A DNA stretch of 64,000 nucleotides from Rothia sp. ZJ932 (GTDB taxonomy: Bacteria > Actinomycetota > Actinomycetes > Actinomycetales > Micrococcaceae), in contig NZ_CP070480.1 of NCBI RefSeq assembly GCF_016924835.1, forward strand, positions 1,550,001-1,614,000, given 5' to 3'. This document shows, piece after piece, positions 50,206 to 59,163 of this stretch. The notes under the pieces were generated by a model, which saw nothing but the letters and a program-made list of their open reading frames with translations, did no database searches and was not told where the DNA came from. The position numbers were made by a program, and so were the translations under genes. Positions within the stretch are counted from its first letter, which is position 1. Every line of letters starts with the position of its first letter.

Positions 50206-50572
50206 GGCACAGCTCCTGTACTAGGGTGGGGCGCGAACCCCTTTTAACATTTCATTCTTGAACTGCCACACGAAAAAAGCCTTCCCTGCGACAGCGCAAG
50301 CGAAGGCTCAAAACTTAAGCAAAACCCGGTCTTACAGTTAGGTACGAGGCTCTACTGTAAGCGGCATGTTTTACCACTGTACCCGTCAACCGTGAGGTTG
50401 AAGCAGGTGGAAAGCTCTAGTCTTTCGCTTGCAAACTTCTCAATATTTTACACAGGTTAAAGGGATTTCACAAGGTCTGCTACCCCACACCATGATTTAA
50501 GTTACGCACCCCACTTTTATACGGTGTGACCTTAATTTTTGAGCCACCCGCGCTCTGTGAGATTCTTAGAGC
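50206..50572 (-). promoter_or_regulatory. infC leader with attenuator-like terminator
   Basis: A 367-base gene-free stretch between infC and the divergent DUF1844 gene. On the minus strand, about 65 bases before the infC start, a hairpin at 50,273-50,309 (GCCTTC...GAAGGC with an inner GCG/CGC stem) is followed by TTTTTT, as in an intrinsic terminator. Further upstream are other pairing segments (ACTGTAAGAC with the CTTACAGTAG region near 50,330-50,360; AACCTCACGGTTGA near 50,390). This suggests attenuation of the ribosomal-protein operon, as for L20 leaders in Firmicutes. Which effector acts is not shown. Confidence 0.6.
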
Positions 50573-51001
50573 ATGACTAACGAAAATCAGAATGCTTTCC
50601 GCTTCGAGGATTCAGCCCCCGAAACTAAGCAAACCTCAAGCTACGAACCCACTGCCGAAGAAATCGACGCTGTGAACGCGCAGATGCGCGATATCGCCGA
50701 AGTTCCCGCAGTCGAAATCATTACCACCGCAGCTGTTCACCTCATGAGCGCCGCAGCCGTCAAGTGCGGTTTGGCTGCTGATGAAAACGCAGAAGAACTC
50801 AAAGACCTGGACGAAGCCCGCAAGCTCATTACCGCTCTTGCAGGGTTCCTCACCGCAGCGTCCCCTGAGATTGGCTCCCAGCACGCAGCTCCCCTGCGCG
50901 ATGGTCTGCGCACTCTACAGCTGGCTTTCAAAGAAGCATCCACTATTCCCGATGCTCCCGGAGCCGGCCCCGGCGAAAAGTTCACCGGACCCGTTTTCTA
51001 A
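50573..51001 (+). CDS. DUF1844 family protein
   Basis: A 142-residue soluble protein. A polar head (1-45) precedes the DUF1844 core: VPAVEIITTAAVHLMSAAAVKCGLA, LKDLDEARKLITALAGFLTAA and APLRDGLRTLQLAFKEAS. The family is widespread in actinobacteria next to infC and the histidine genes, and its function is unknown. ATG 50,573. It converges with the SseB-like gene, with a perfect terminator between them. Confidence 0.88.
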   Translation: MTNENQNAFRFEDSAPETKQTSSYEPTAEEIDAVNAQMRDIAEVPAVEIITTAAVHLMSAAAVKCGLAADENAEELKDLDEARKLITALAGFLTAASPEIGSQHAAPLRDGLRTLQLAFKEASTIPDAPGAGPGEKFTGPVF

Positions 51002-51054
51002 ACATGCTTAGATAGGCACCAACCTACGCAAACAGTAATGACACCGCACTTACT

Positions 51055-51101
51055 CATACTGCCGGGGCTACTTGATATATCAAGTAGCCCCGGCAGTTTT
51101 A
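51055..51101. terminator. Perfect bidirectional terminator
   Basis: ACTGCCGGGGCTACTTGATA is followed directly by its complement, ending CCCCGGCAGT, then TTTT. A 20-bp perfect palindrome between convergent genes. Confidence 0.92.
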
Positions 51102-51111
51102 CTGTATGCGC

Positions 51112-52002
51112 TCAATGCTCCTGCGCAGAGATAAGAGCCATCTGCACAGAATCGACCTTGTCAGAAATAACCTGAGAGGTCGCCAACTTTTGCTGGTAGG
51201 CTCCAACCACAGTGTTCAAGCCTTCACGGTCTAAGCCGGGAGCAAGCACCAGCGTAATCTTCAGCTCAGGGCCAGAGCCGCCACCGTCAAGAACTTTCCC
51301 CGAGCGGTGAGCCGTGTTGGATCCCTCGCCCCTCGATACACGCACCTGCACAATGCTGCCGATACCCTGCGCCAAGGCGGTCAGCTCACGGCTAATCTCC
51401 GGGTCACAATAGGAAGGAACCCATGACTCGTCCTTAGCCAGCGCCCACAGAGCCGGGCGTCTCACCACGAACGTCACATCATCACCAGGGTTAATCACCA
51501 ATAATTGATTGCCATCGTCCACAGCACTCAACGCGGTCTTTCGAATATCCGCAGCAACAGGACGCGCCTGCTCATGCCAGCTCGTCAGCCCCTCAGTGCT
51601 GGTGAACAGGGGTAACGCCTTACGACCGTCCGGAGCCTGAATGCTCACCAGTGCCATATCTGACTCTTTATCAGAGACCAGCCCCTCATCAGTCACATGC
51701 GCCTGAGTCAGCTGAGCCACCACAGCAGCAAACACACGAGTATCACGAAGGGCAGCAACCACCTCAGCCTCACCCGCGCGTCCATCAGCAAAAGCCTCAA
51801 GAACTAACTGCAAACGAGCATCCGCAGCACCTGAATCATCGGGAAACTGATGAGTATGCGATGTACCCTCACCCAGATTACGCCCAGCCCACGGCTGACC
51901 ACCGGTATCGGTTTCACGACCAGCACTAGCAAGCTGAGCAGCAATATGAGCAGGTAGCTGGCGCGGGGATGAAGAACGCTGAGTTGCAAACTCTTCAGCC
52001 AT
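51112..52002 (-). CDS. SseB-family protein
   Basis: A 296-residue protein with an SseB N-terminal-type domain (about 60-180: LEAFADGRAGEAEVVAALRDTRVFAAVVAQ, DMALVSIQAPDGRKALPLFTSTEGLTSWH) and a second alpha/beta part with ELKITLVLAPGLDREGLNTVVGAYQQKL. In actinobacteria this gene regularly follows the histidine gene priA, as here, where its ATG overlaps the priA stop by one base. Its function is unknown; the enhanced-serine-sensitivity name comes from E. coli. Confidence 0.82.
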   Translation of the reverse strand: MAEEFATQRSSSPRQLPAHIAAQLASAGRETDTGGQPWAGRNLGEGTSHTHQFPDDSGAADARLQLVLEAFADGRAGEAEVVAALRDTRVFAAVVAQLTQAHVTDEGLVSDKESDMALVSIQAPDGRKALPLFTSTEGLTSWHEQARPVAADIRKTALSAVDDGNQLLVINPGDDVTFVVRRPALWALAKDESWVPSYCDPEISRELTALAQGIGSIVQVRVSRGEGSNTAHRSGKVLDGGGSGPELKITLVLAPGLDREGLNTVVGAYQQKLATSQVISDKVDSVQMALISAQEH

Positions 52003-52736
52003 TACTCGGGGTGCCCCGCAACATCAAGGGCTTCTTCCAAAGTGAACTTACCGGCGTACAACGCCTTACCCATAATGGCACCTTCTACCCCGTATTCTAC
52101 GAGCTCACGCAAAGCGCGAATATCCTCAAGGTTAGAGATACCGCCGGAGGCAACAACCGGCTTATCCGTACGTTCAGCAACCTGCTTCAGAAGCTCAAGG
52201 TTGGGCCCCTGCAAGGTACCGTCCTTGGTCACGTCCGTCACCACATAGCGAGCACAGCCATCAGCTTCAAGGCGATCAAGCACGTCCCACAAATCGCCGC
52301 CCTCCTTCGTCCAACCACGGGCAGCAAGGGTGGTTCCACGAACATCCAGGCCCACAGCAATCACATCACCATGTTCAGCAATGACGCGACGGGTCCACTC
52401 AGGATTCTCAAGGGCTGCAGTACCCAAGTTAATACGGGCAGGCTTGAGGCTCAGCGCACGTTCCAAAGACTCATCATCACGAATACCACCTGACATCTCA
52501 ATCTTAATATCAAGGGCAGCTGCAACTCGCTGGAGAACATCGAGATTATCTCCCCTACCAAATGCCGCATCAAGATCAACGAGGTGAAGCCACTCAGCAC
52601 CAGCATTCTGCCATGCCAGAGCCGCTTCAACAGGATCGCCATAACCTGTTTCTGAGCCAGCTTCACCCTGAACCAGGCGCACAGCCTGACCATCAGCTAC
52701 ATCCACTGCCGGCAGCAGTTCGAGTCTTTTATTCAT
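52002..52736 (-). CDS. priA: Phosphoribosyl isomerase A, likely bifunctional HisA/TrpF
   Basis: TIM-barrel isomerase of 244 residues, the size of actinobacterial PriA, which serves both histidine (ProFAR) and tryptophan (PRA) synthesis. Catalytic Asp12 in [12 protein letters not shown] and Asp about 172 in [14 protein letters not shown]; phosphate-binding SGGI near 82 and [10 protein letters not shown] near 200. ATG 52,736 is preceded by AAGGAG at six bases; a longer frame to 52,793 lacks similarity. Dual activity is inferred from the family; absence of trpF elsewhere would support it. Confidence 0.93.
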   Translation of the reverse strand: MNKRLELLPAVDVADGQAVRLVQGEAGSETGYGDPVEAALAWQNAGAEWLHLVDLDAAFGRGDNLDVLQRVAAALDIKIEMSGGIRDDESLERALSLKPARINLGTAALENPEWTRRVIAEHGDVIAVGLDVRGTTLAARGWTKEGGDLWDVLDRLEADGCARYVVTDVTKDGTLQGPNLELLKQVAERTDKPVVASGGISNLEDIRALRELVEYGVEGAIMGKALYAGKFTLEEALDVAGHPE

Positions 52737-52807
52737 GTTTAACTCCTTAGCGAGAAAACTATTCATAGATACCCACCCCACTCGCGGGAGCACTGGGTAC
52801 CCATCTA

Positions 52808-52975
52808 CTAATAATTAAAAAGAACGTACCCGCCGTAGACGAGAACAACCAAACCTAAGAGGGCAACAACAGCAGTAGCTACGATAGGTAGCTTCTGCTG
52901 ATAAAAAGAAAAAGCTCCGCCCAAAAGGAAAAAACCAAAAACCATCAAAACCAGTGCTGAAACTGTGGGACTCAC
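52808..52975 (-). CDS. Small membrane protein inside the histidine operon, 55 residues
   Basis: A short frame that standard length cut-offs can miss. GTG 52,975 follows the hisH stop with no gap (TAG then GTG), and the frame runs to TAG 52,808. The product starts [20 protein letters not shown] and has two membrane segments (about 4-24 and 29-52) joined by a short turn (FYQQKLP). The tight junction with hisH and a clean stop 70 bases before priA argue for translation. A small membrane protein lies at this place in some Arthrobacter relatives, as I recall. Function unknown. Confidence 0.7.
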   Translation of the reverse strand: MSPTVSALVLMVFGFFLLGGAFSFYQQKLPIVATAVVALLGLVVLVYGGYVLFNY

Positions 52976-53650
52976 CTAGATGCCCTCCTTCAATCTGCCG
53001 GTACGCGGAAGGGAGCCAACCCAATTACGCAAAAGGGCGATACCTGCATCCCCCGATTTTTCGGGGTGAAACTGGGTTGCGCTCAGCGGCCCGTTCTCAA
53101 CAGCAGCGATGAAAGGAGCACCGTGGTGTGACCAGGTCACTTGAGGGGGCACCATCGACTCATTGTTCTGGTCAAACTCCCACCGTTGCACACCGTACGA
53201 ATGCACAAAATAGAAACGCTCACTCTCAATGCCCCTGAACAGGGTTGAGCCTTCAGGCACCTCAACGGTGTTCCACCCCATGTGAGGTACAACCTCAGCC
53301 TTGAGTTTCTCGACAGTGCCGGGCCACTCACCCATACCCTCAGACTCAATACCGTGCTCAACACCGCGCTCAAAAAGCACCTGCAAACCCACGCATATAC
53401 CAAGCACCGGACGTCCGCCCGCCACCCTGCGACCAATCATACGCAGGGCATCAGCCTGTTTGAGACCTGTCATAACAGCGTCGAAAGCACCAACACCGGG
53501 CACCACTAGACCATCAGCACCCAAAACATCAGCCTCAGCGCGTGAAAGACGAACAATAGCCCCGGCTTCTTCTAAGGCGCGAACGGCGGAGCGAATATTA
53601 CCGGCACCGTAATCAAGCACGGTTACCGTTGGCTTATCATCAACAGTCAT
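52976..53650 (-). CDS. hisH: Imidazole glycerol phosphate synthase subunit HisH
   Basis: Glutaminase subunit that supplies ammonia to HisF. 224 residues. The Cys-His-Glu triad is present: Cys in [13 protein letters not shown] and His/Glu in [32 protein letters not shown] at the N-terminus is typical. The partner hisF is not in the window. It is three bases after hisB and touches the small membrane-protein gene. Confidence 0.96.
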   Translation of the reverse strand: MTVDDKPTVTVLDYGAGNIRSAVRALEEAGAIVRLSRAEADVLGADGLVVPGVGAFDAVMTGLKQADALRMIGRRVAGGRPVLGICVGLQVLFERGVEHGIESEGMGEWPGTVEKLKAEVVPHMGWNTVEVPEGSTLFRGIESERFYFVHSYGVQRWEFDQNNESMVPPQVTWSHHGAPFIAAVENGPLSATQFHPEKSGDAGIALLRNWVGSLPRTGRLKEGI

Positions 53651-53652
53651 CG

Positions 53653-54276
53653 TTAGAGAGCGCCCTTCGTAGAAGGAATGTCCTTATGACGCGGGTCAGG
53701 CTCAACAGCCTGGCGCAGTGCTCGCGCTAGCGCTTTAAACTCAGCCTCGGCAATATGGTGGGGGTCGCGTCCACCCAAAACATTGATGTGCAGGCAAATG
53801 CCGGCGTGGTAAGCGAAAGCCTCGAAGAGGTGGCGCACCATAGAACCGGTAAAGTGACCGCCAATCAGATGAAATTCAAAACCATCTGGCTCGCCGCTAT
53901 GCACGAGATAAGGTCTACCCGAAATGTCCACGACCGCCGAGGCGATAGCTTCATCAAGGGGAACTATTGCCTGACCAAAACGGCGGATTCCCGCCTTATC
54001 TCCCAACGCTTGTTTGAGCACCTCGCCCAGCACAATAGCGGTATCCTCCACCGTATGATGCACATCGATATGAGTATCACCGGTTGCTTTGATATTCATA
54101 TCAATCAATGAGTGCTTCGAGAGGGCGGTGAGCATGTGATCGTAGAAAGGCACCGAAGTATCGATGGTAGAAACGCCGGTACCATCGAGGTTAATCTCAA
54201 CACTAATAGAAGACTCGCTGGTAGTGCGCTGCATCGATGCGGTGCGTGGGCCAATGCCTGTGGAGGTCTGAGCCAT
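53653..54276 (-). CDS. hisB: Imidazoleglycerol-phosphate dehydratase
   Basis: Histidine synthesis, dehydrating IGP. 207 residues, the monofunctional type without a phosphatase domain. Metal-binding histidines appear in [13 protein letters not shown] and [38 protein letters not shown] is conserved. ATG 54,276 is the start; MQRTTSES at residue 15 matches other N-termini, so a shorter start is possible. Second gene of hisC-B-H. Confidence 0.95.
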   Translation of the reverse strand: MAQTSTGIGPRTASMQRTTSESSISVEINLDGTGVSTIDTSVPFYDHMLTALSKHSLIDMNIKATGDTHIDVHHTVEDTAIVLGEVLKQALGDKAGIRRFGQAIVPLDEAIASAVVDISGRPYLVHSGEPDGFEFHLIGGHFTGSMVRHLFEAFAYHAGICLHINVLGGRDPHHIAEAEFKALARALRQAVEPDPRHKDIPSTKGAL

Positions 54277-54346
54277 GATTAGTCCTTCTTTCGATTTTAA
54301 GCGGTTCTATAACACGCTCAAGAATCCATCAATAGTGGTCGGCGGG

Positions 54347-55477
54347 TTAGTGATCTGATGCGCGCGTGTAAGCACCCGTTTCAACCAGGTAATCTTCAAG
54401 CGCCTGCAAAAATTGAGTAGTTTCTTCTTGCGTTCCAGCGGTGACCCGCAGGTGACCGGGAATACCGTTATCTCGCACCAGGATCCCTCTGTCTAGCAGA
54501 TACTGCCAGGCGGCTTTTTCATCCTGTAAGCCCGAGAAAAAGACGAAGTTAGAATCAGATGCTGCAGGTGACAGTCCCAACTCAGTGAGTCTTTGGACGA
54601 TGCGATCGCGGGCGACCTTAATATCTTCAACGTTGGCAAGTAGTTGAGTGCGATGACGCAAAGCGGCAATAGCAGTTGCCTGAGTGACGCTTGAGAGATG
54701 GTAGGGTAGCCGTACCAAACGGACGGCGTCCGCGATGGCAGGATCAGCGGCAAAATAGCCCAAACGCACCCCCGCAAAGGCAAATGCCTTGCTCATGGTT
54801 CGGGTAACAACAAGGTTAGGGCGGGATGGCAGCAGAGTAAGGGCAGTCTGCTCGGGGTCTTGGGCGAACTCAGCGTAGGCTTCATCGACAATCAATATGC
54901 CGTTATACTCGCTCAGTGACTCATACACCTTTTTGATAACCTCAAGCCCCAGACCGGTGCCGGTGGGGTTGTTAGGGGAACACAGCACAACGATGGTTGG
55001 CTGATGCTCTCGCACCTGCTCAACGGCAGAAATCGCAGAAAGTGAAAAATCCTCGGCACGAGATCCGGCGATGAAGCTAGTATTGGTGCCATCAGCAAGC
55101 AAGGGATACATGGAGTAAGTGGGCACGAAGCTCATGACGCTTCTGCCCGGTCCGCCAAATACCTGAAACAACTGCTGCAAAATTTCATTAGAGCCATTGG
55201 CAGCCCAAACTTGTTCGGGGCTGATGCCGTGACCTAAGAATGAGGCAAGCTCCTCGCGCAGGGTCACGAACTCACGGTCAGGGTAACGGTTAAGCGCAGA
55301 GGCTACTTGAGTAACCTCTCGACCAATAGCATCAATGACCTCTTGCGGCATGGGATGCGTATTTTCATTGACGTTGAGGGTAACCGGAACGTCAATCATG
55401 GGGGCGCCGTAGGGTGAACGACCCCGCAGGTCTTCACGAATCGGCAACTTATTCATAGCGTCTAATGCATCACTCAC
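54347..55477 (-). CDS. hisC: Histidinol-phosphate aminotransferase
   Basis: PLP aminotransferase of 376 residues. Landmarks: NVNENTHPMPQEVIDAI, WAANGSNEILQQLFQVFGGPG, CSPNNPTGTG, VDEAYAEFAQ and the PLP lysine in VTRTMSKAFAFAGVRLGY. ATG 55,477. In many relatives hisD precedes hisC, but here the next gene upstream is the LysM gene, with only about 30 bases between them. Aromatic aminotransfer cannot be excluded, but the hisB and hisH neighbours settle the role. Confidence 0.95.
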   Translation of the reverse strand: MSDALDAMNKLPIREDLRGRSPYGAPMIDVPVTLNVNENTHPMPQEVIDAIGREVTQVASALNRYPDREFVTLREELASFLGHGISPEQVWAANGSNEILQQLFQVFGGPGRSVMSFVPTYSMYPLLADGTNTSFIAGSRAEDFSLSAISAVEQVREHQPTIVVLCSPNNPTGTGLGLEVIKKVYESLSEYNGILIVDEAYAEFAQDPEQTALTLLPSRPNLVVTRTMSKAFAFAGVRLGYFAADPAIADAVRLVRLPYHLSSVTQATAIAALRHRTQLLANVEDIKVARDRIVQRLTELGLSPAASDSNFVFFSGLQDEKAAWQYLLDRGILVRDNGIPGHLRVTAGTQEETTQFLQALEDYLVETGAYTRASDH

Positions 55478-55506
55478 GCTGATAGTCTACCGGTGTATCA
55501 AAGCAA

Positions 55507-55998
55507 TTAATGATTTGTGACAGGGATTTCCAAATCTTGGCCAGCTGAGAGAGCGGTGTCTGTCAGCCCGTTGATTTTCATAATCTCTGACATCACATCG
55601 CGAGTATCGCGCTCGGGCTCCACCTGCTGAGCAATTTCCCATAGAGACTGCCCGTGCTTCACAGTGAGGGTGTATGAAACCTCAGATACCCGAAGACTCT
55701 CCCCCGCCTGGGCATCACGAGGGACAATGAATGCTAAAGCACCCAAAGCCACCAGTGCCGCCAGAGTCATCAGCGCAAGACGGCGCATACCAAAACGCGG
55801 ACGGGGTCGTTCCACGTGGGGCATTATAGGCTGCTCAGCTCGTGGAGTCCTCTGAGCAGGCAGGGCACGCGCGGGCTTGATGACCTTAAGCTGAACCGGG
55901 CTCTGCGGCGCGGACGCGCGGGGGCGTTCGAAAACTGCATGGGCACGAGAAAATGCGGTACCTGGGCGCACCGGACGCTGAATCACTACGCTGCTCAT
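55507..55998 (-). CDS. LysM-domain membrane protein, likely SOS-induced division inhibitor
   Basis: A 163-residue protein: a long basic, Pro-rich cytoplasmic head (1-70), one membrane segment (about 73-93), then a C-terminal LysM domain (SYTLTVKHGQSLWEIAQQVEPERDTRDVMSEIMKINGL) for peptidoglycan binding. It is divergent from lexA and its start lies just after a perfect SOS box. The layout matches Rv2719c of mycobacteria and DivS/YneA-type suppressors, which halt division during DNA damage. That role is inferred from layout and domain. AGGAG lies six bases before ATG 55,998. Confidence 0.85.
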   Translation of the reverse strand: MSSVVIQRPVRPGTAFSRAHAVFERPRASAPQSPVQLKVIKPARALPAQRTPRAEQPIMPHVERPRPRFGMRRLALMTLAALVALGALAFIVPRDAQAGESLRVSEVSYTLTVKHGQSLWEIAQQVEPERDTRDVMSEIMKINGLTDTALSAGQDLEIPVTNH

Positions 55999-56021
55999 GA
56001 TCTACTCCTCAACACTTAATA

Positions 56022-56039
56022 TTCGAACTTTTGTTCGAA
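56022..56039. promoter_or_regulatory. SOS box between the LysM gene and lexA
   Basis: TTCGAAC TTTT GTTCGAA: 7-bp perfect arms, matching the actinobacterial LexA consensus CGAAC-N4-GTTCG. It lies about 25-40 bases before the LysM gene start and on its promoter region (TATTAAG follows on the minus strand). Confidence 0.85.
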
Positions 56040-56087
56040 GTTCGCATATATGTTCTATCAGAAAATTCGAATATAGTCGAGGAAAAT

Positions 56088-56104
56088 TAGAACAAATGTT
56101 TGGT
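56088..56104. promoter_or_regulatory. Second, degenerate LexA site before lexA
   Basis: TTAGAACAAATGTTTGG shows the GAAC-N4-GTTT pattern, a weakened SOS box, overlapping a possible -35 of lexA (TTGGTT). It would let LexA tune its own gene. The region also holds CGCATATATGTTCTA, a third partial match. Confidence 0.5.
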
Positions 56105-56220
56105 TTTCGAATAAAAGTAGCATAGGCTAAGACCAAGGTACATAGCACCTGATTCCTGTCAGAACAGGGTAAAGACAGCAACCTCTATGCCAGATAAGAC
56201 CAACAGAAACGAGGTAGACC

Positions 56221-56931
56221 GTGAGCAACACTGCAGATTTTCCGCACGGCCAGCCCGCCGACCGCAGACGCCCGCTGACCACCCGTCAACACCGAATCTT
56301 GACGGCAATCACCACCTCGATTAATGAGCAGGGCTACCCGCCGTCCATGCGTGAAATTGGCGATATCGTTGGTCTAGCTTCTCTTTCATCTGTTACTCAT
56401 CAGCTGGCACGACTTGAAAAGATGGGCTACATCAGGCGTGACCCCAAGCGTCCGCGCGCTATCGAGGTCTTAGACTATGAGCCAGGTACAACTACCGAAC
56501 AGACCGCAGAAGTTATTACTCTGCCCCAGCTCCCCACTTTTGAATCAGCTGATGAATCCCTCGCGCGAGTGCCACTGATGGGTCGCATTGCAGCGGGTGC
56601 CCCTATCACCGCTGAACAAAATGTTGAAGATGTGCTTTCCCTCCCCCGCCAGTTGGTCGGCAATGGCGAGCTCTTCATGCTTAAAGTACGAGGCGACTCA
56701 ATGATTGACGCCGCTATTATGGATGGTGACTGGGTGGTAGTGCGTTCACAGAGCACCGCCAATAACGGTGATATCGTAGCCGCGCTCCTCGATGATGAGG
56801 CAACCGTGAAAACCTTCCGCCAGCGCGACGGTCATACCTGGCTTCTTCCCCAAAACACCCAGTACGAGCCTATTCTCGGCGACCAAGCAACTATTATGGG
56901 CAAAGTCGTTTCGGTACTGCGTAGCCTGTAA
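56221..56931 (+). CDS. lexA: LexA repressor
   Basis: SOS repressor of 236 residues. The winged-helix domain (about 18-85) reads [51 protein letters not shown]. The self-cleavage site is Ala125-Gly126 in RIAAGAPI, with catalytic Ser160 in [11 protein letters not shown] and Lys197 in EATVKTF, all present. GTG 56,221 is the start, with GAGG upstream. The gene is divergent from the LysM gene across a region with SOS boxes. Confidence 0.97.
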   Translation: MSNTADFPHGQPADRRRPLTTRQHRILTAITTSINEQGYPPSMREIGDIVGLASLSSVTHQLARLEKMGYIRRDPKRPRAIEVLDYEPGTTTEQTAEVITLPQLPTFESADESLARVPLMGRIAAGAPITAEQNVEDVLSLPRQLVGNGELFMLKVRGDSMIDAAIMDGDWVVVRSQSTANNGDIVAALLDDEATVKTFRQRDGHTWLLPQNTQYEPILGDQATIMGKVVSVLRSL

Positions 56932-56950
56932 AAACATTTCACGCAACAAA

Positions 56951-56998
56951 CCCCGCTCTGGCTCATCTGCAACATCAGATAAGCCTGAGCGGGGTTTT
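56951..56998. terminator. Rho-independent terminator after lexA
   Basis: CCCCGCTC (56,951-56,958) pairs with GAGCGGGG (56,987-56,994), followed by TTTTGTTG. The convergent dinG gene ends near 57,112 after a stretch with no T-run hairpin of its own. Confidence 0.85.
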
Positions 56999-57111
56999 GT
57001 TGTGTGAACCTATCGGCGTTGTAAGGAGCACCCGTACCTGCGGGTAGGTTCAAGCGGTAACGCCTCTTATTTATGAGGGAACACCAGAGTTACTCTGGCG
57101 TAGGGTACCGC

Positions 57112-59163
57112 CTAAGAGGGTTCAATGGTCGCCGCTAACCGCTGCAAAGCACCCACCGTTTGGTCCTTGTTTTGGGTCGTCCAAAAAGGTGGTAGCGCTT
57201 TGACTAAGTAGGAACCATAACGTTGAGTAGCAATACGCGAGTCGAGCACCGCCACAACCCCACGGTCATTCACCGAGCGCACTAAACGTCCAGCTCCCTG
57301 CGCCATACGAATCGCTGCGTGATAGGCAGAGACTGCCATGAACCCATTACCGCCAGCCTGCGCCACAGACCGTGAACGCGCCGCTGATAGGGGGTCATCG
57401 GGGCGTGGAAACGGAATACGATCCATCATGACCAAACGGCACGCATCACCCGGAACATCAACGCCCTGCCACAAACTCATGGTGCCGAACAGACACGAGT
57501 CTGTGTCCTCAGCGAACTCTTTAACAAGGGCACGCAAAGAAGATTCACCCTGTACCAGAATATTGAGGTCAGTTCTCTTTCGAACGTATTCGGCAGCTAA
57601 CTCAGCTCCTCGCTTCGAGGAGAAAAGCCCGAGCGCGCCACCGCGCGAAGCTTGAATCAGTTCAAGGACGCGTTCAAGCTGCTCCTCCGATACACCGCGC
57701 CCAGGTTTAGGCAGGTCAGAAGCCAGGTAAAGAACACCCTGCTTGGGGTAGTCAAAAGGAGAGCCAACGTCCACGGCCTCCCAACGAGGCGCACCAGCGC
57801 CCTGCAGTCCCAGAGCACCGGCAACAGAATCAAAAGACTCACCAACCGTCAGCGTTGCCGAAGTAAGTACCACCGTGCGGTCTTCGAACAGACCTTCTCT
57901 CAGGCGTCCGGCGACAGACAACGGCGCTACGTGAAGTGTTGCAGGGTCAGTATCTGAAGCAGCGACGTAACCGCGCCCAGGTTCCCAGGACCCCACACGA
58001 GATACCCAAATAACTTCGTATTTCTCGTCAGCGTTGAGCATCCGCTCAGAGAGCTCCATGACTTCGGTGAGACGCGCTCTGGCAAGCTGACGACCAGCAT
58101 CAGAATCTTTTGCATCGCTCTTAGTCTCTGACAAAGCGGTGCGCGCAGCATCCATCACCTGGCTCATTGCATGAGCGATACGTTCGGGTAACCCTCGGGG
58201 CAGTAGTTCTGCGGGCACGCCCAATAACGCTGTTTCGAGGTTACGAGCTGCCGTTTCAAGGGGCGCAGATTCTGCTTTGGTGTTCTTCTTAAGGCTGCGG
58301 GCGGCAGCTTGCACCATAACCGGCGAGAGAAGACCAGTCACTGCCCCGGTCACGCGGTCGGCAAGCTCGTGTGCCTCATCGATGATGACGGTGTCATGCT
58401 CGGGTAAAACCCCAATACCCTCAAAGGAATTAATCGCTAAGAGGGCATGGTTGGTAATGACAATATCAGACTCATTAGCGCGCGTCTTCGCCATCTCAGC
58501 AAAACACGATTCAAACAAGGGGCATTTGCGCCCCAAGCATTCAGCTGAACTAACTGAAACCTGACGCCAAGCTTTATCGCTCACACCGGGAATCAGCTCA
58601 TCACGGTCACCGGTATCAGTGGTTTCAGCCCAGGCGCGCAAGCGCATGACTTCTTCGCCCAGTCTGCCGGTGGTTCCGCCAGGATCGACGCTAAAGAGTG
58701 CGTCCTGCTCGTCCTCTGGGTAACCGCCCTCAAGTTTATTGACACAGACATAGTTATTGCGCCCTTTGAGAATGGCAACCTGAGTTTCAGCCTCGGGAGT
58801 GTCACCAAAGGACTCCAACAAGCGAGGAATATCTCGGTTAACAATCTGCGATTGTAGAGCCAAGGTCGCCGTGGCAACAATAATGGGCTTATCACTCTGC
58901 TGGGCAAAGTGAACAGCGGGCACCAGGTACGCTAAAGACTTACCCGTGCCGGTACCAGCCTGAACCAACAAATGCCGGTCAAGTTCTAGAGACTGGGCAA
59001 CATGAGCCGCCATGAGGCGCTGCCCGTCACGACGCTGACCGCCTGATGCCTCTACTACCGTATCGAGAAGATCCAGAACGTCAGCGGCACCGGGCAGAGT
59101 TTCAATTTCATTACCCGTGAGTGGGGTACGCACGGGGCTATCGGCATCTCTCAGACCTGACAT
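57112..59163 (-). CDS. dinG: DinG/XPD-like ATP-dependent DNA helicase
   Basis: Superfamily 2 helicase of 683 residues. Walker A AGTGTGKS (69-76), DEAH box (262-265, VIIDEAHELADRV), and four cysteines that can hold a 4Fe-4S cluster: Cys140 in NNYVCVNK and Cys209, 214 and 220 in ECLGRKCPLFESCF. Late motifs include GTMSLWQGVDVPGD and QGAGRLVRSVNDRGVVAVLDSR. DinG-type enzymes unwind R-loops, D-loops and G-quadruplexes. It follows hflX with no gap. Some dinG genes are SOS-controlled; I see no SOS box before it because it lies within the hflX operon. Confidence 0.92.
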   Translation of the reverse strand: MSGLRDADSPVRTPLTGNEIETLPGAADVLDLLDTVVEASGGQRRDGQRLMAAHVAQSLELDRHLLVQAGTGTGKSLAYLVPAVHFAQQSDKPIIVATATLALQSQIVNRDIPRLLESFGDTPEAETQVAILKGRNNYVCVNKLEGGYPEDEQDALFSVDPGGTTGRLGEEVMRLRAWAETTDTGDRDELIPGVSDKAWRQVSVSSAECLGRKCPLFESCFAEMAKTRANESDIVITNHALLAINSFEGIGVLPEHDTVIIDEAHELADRVTGAVTGLLSPVMVQAAARSLKKNTKAESAPLETAARNLETALLGVPAELLPRGLPERIAHAMSQVMDAARTALSETKSDAKDSDAGRQLARARLTEVMELSERMLNADEKYEVIWVSRVGSWEPGRGYVAASDTDPATLHVAPLSVAGRLREGLFEDRTVVLTSATLTVGESFDSVAGALGLQGAGAPRWEAVDVGSPFDYPKQGVLYLASDLPKPGRGVSEEQLERVLELIQASRGGALGLFSSKRGAELAAEYVRKRTDLNILVQGESSLRALVKEFAEDTDSCLFGTMSLWQGVDVPGDACRLVMMDRIPFPRPDDPLSAARSRSVAQAGGNGFMAVSAYHAAIRMAQGAGRLVRSVNDRGVVAVLDSRIATQRYGSYLVKALPPFWTTQNKDQTVGALQRLAATIEPS

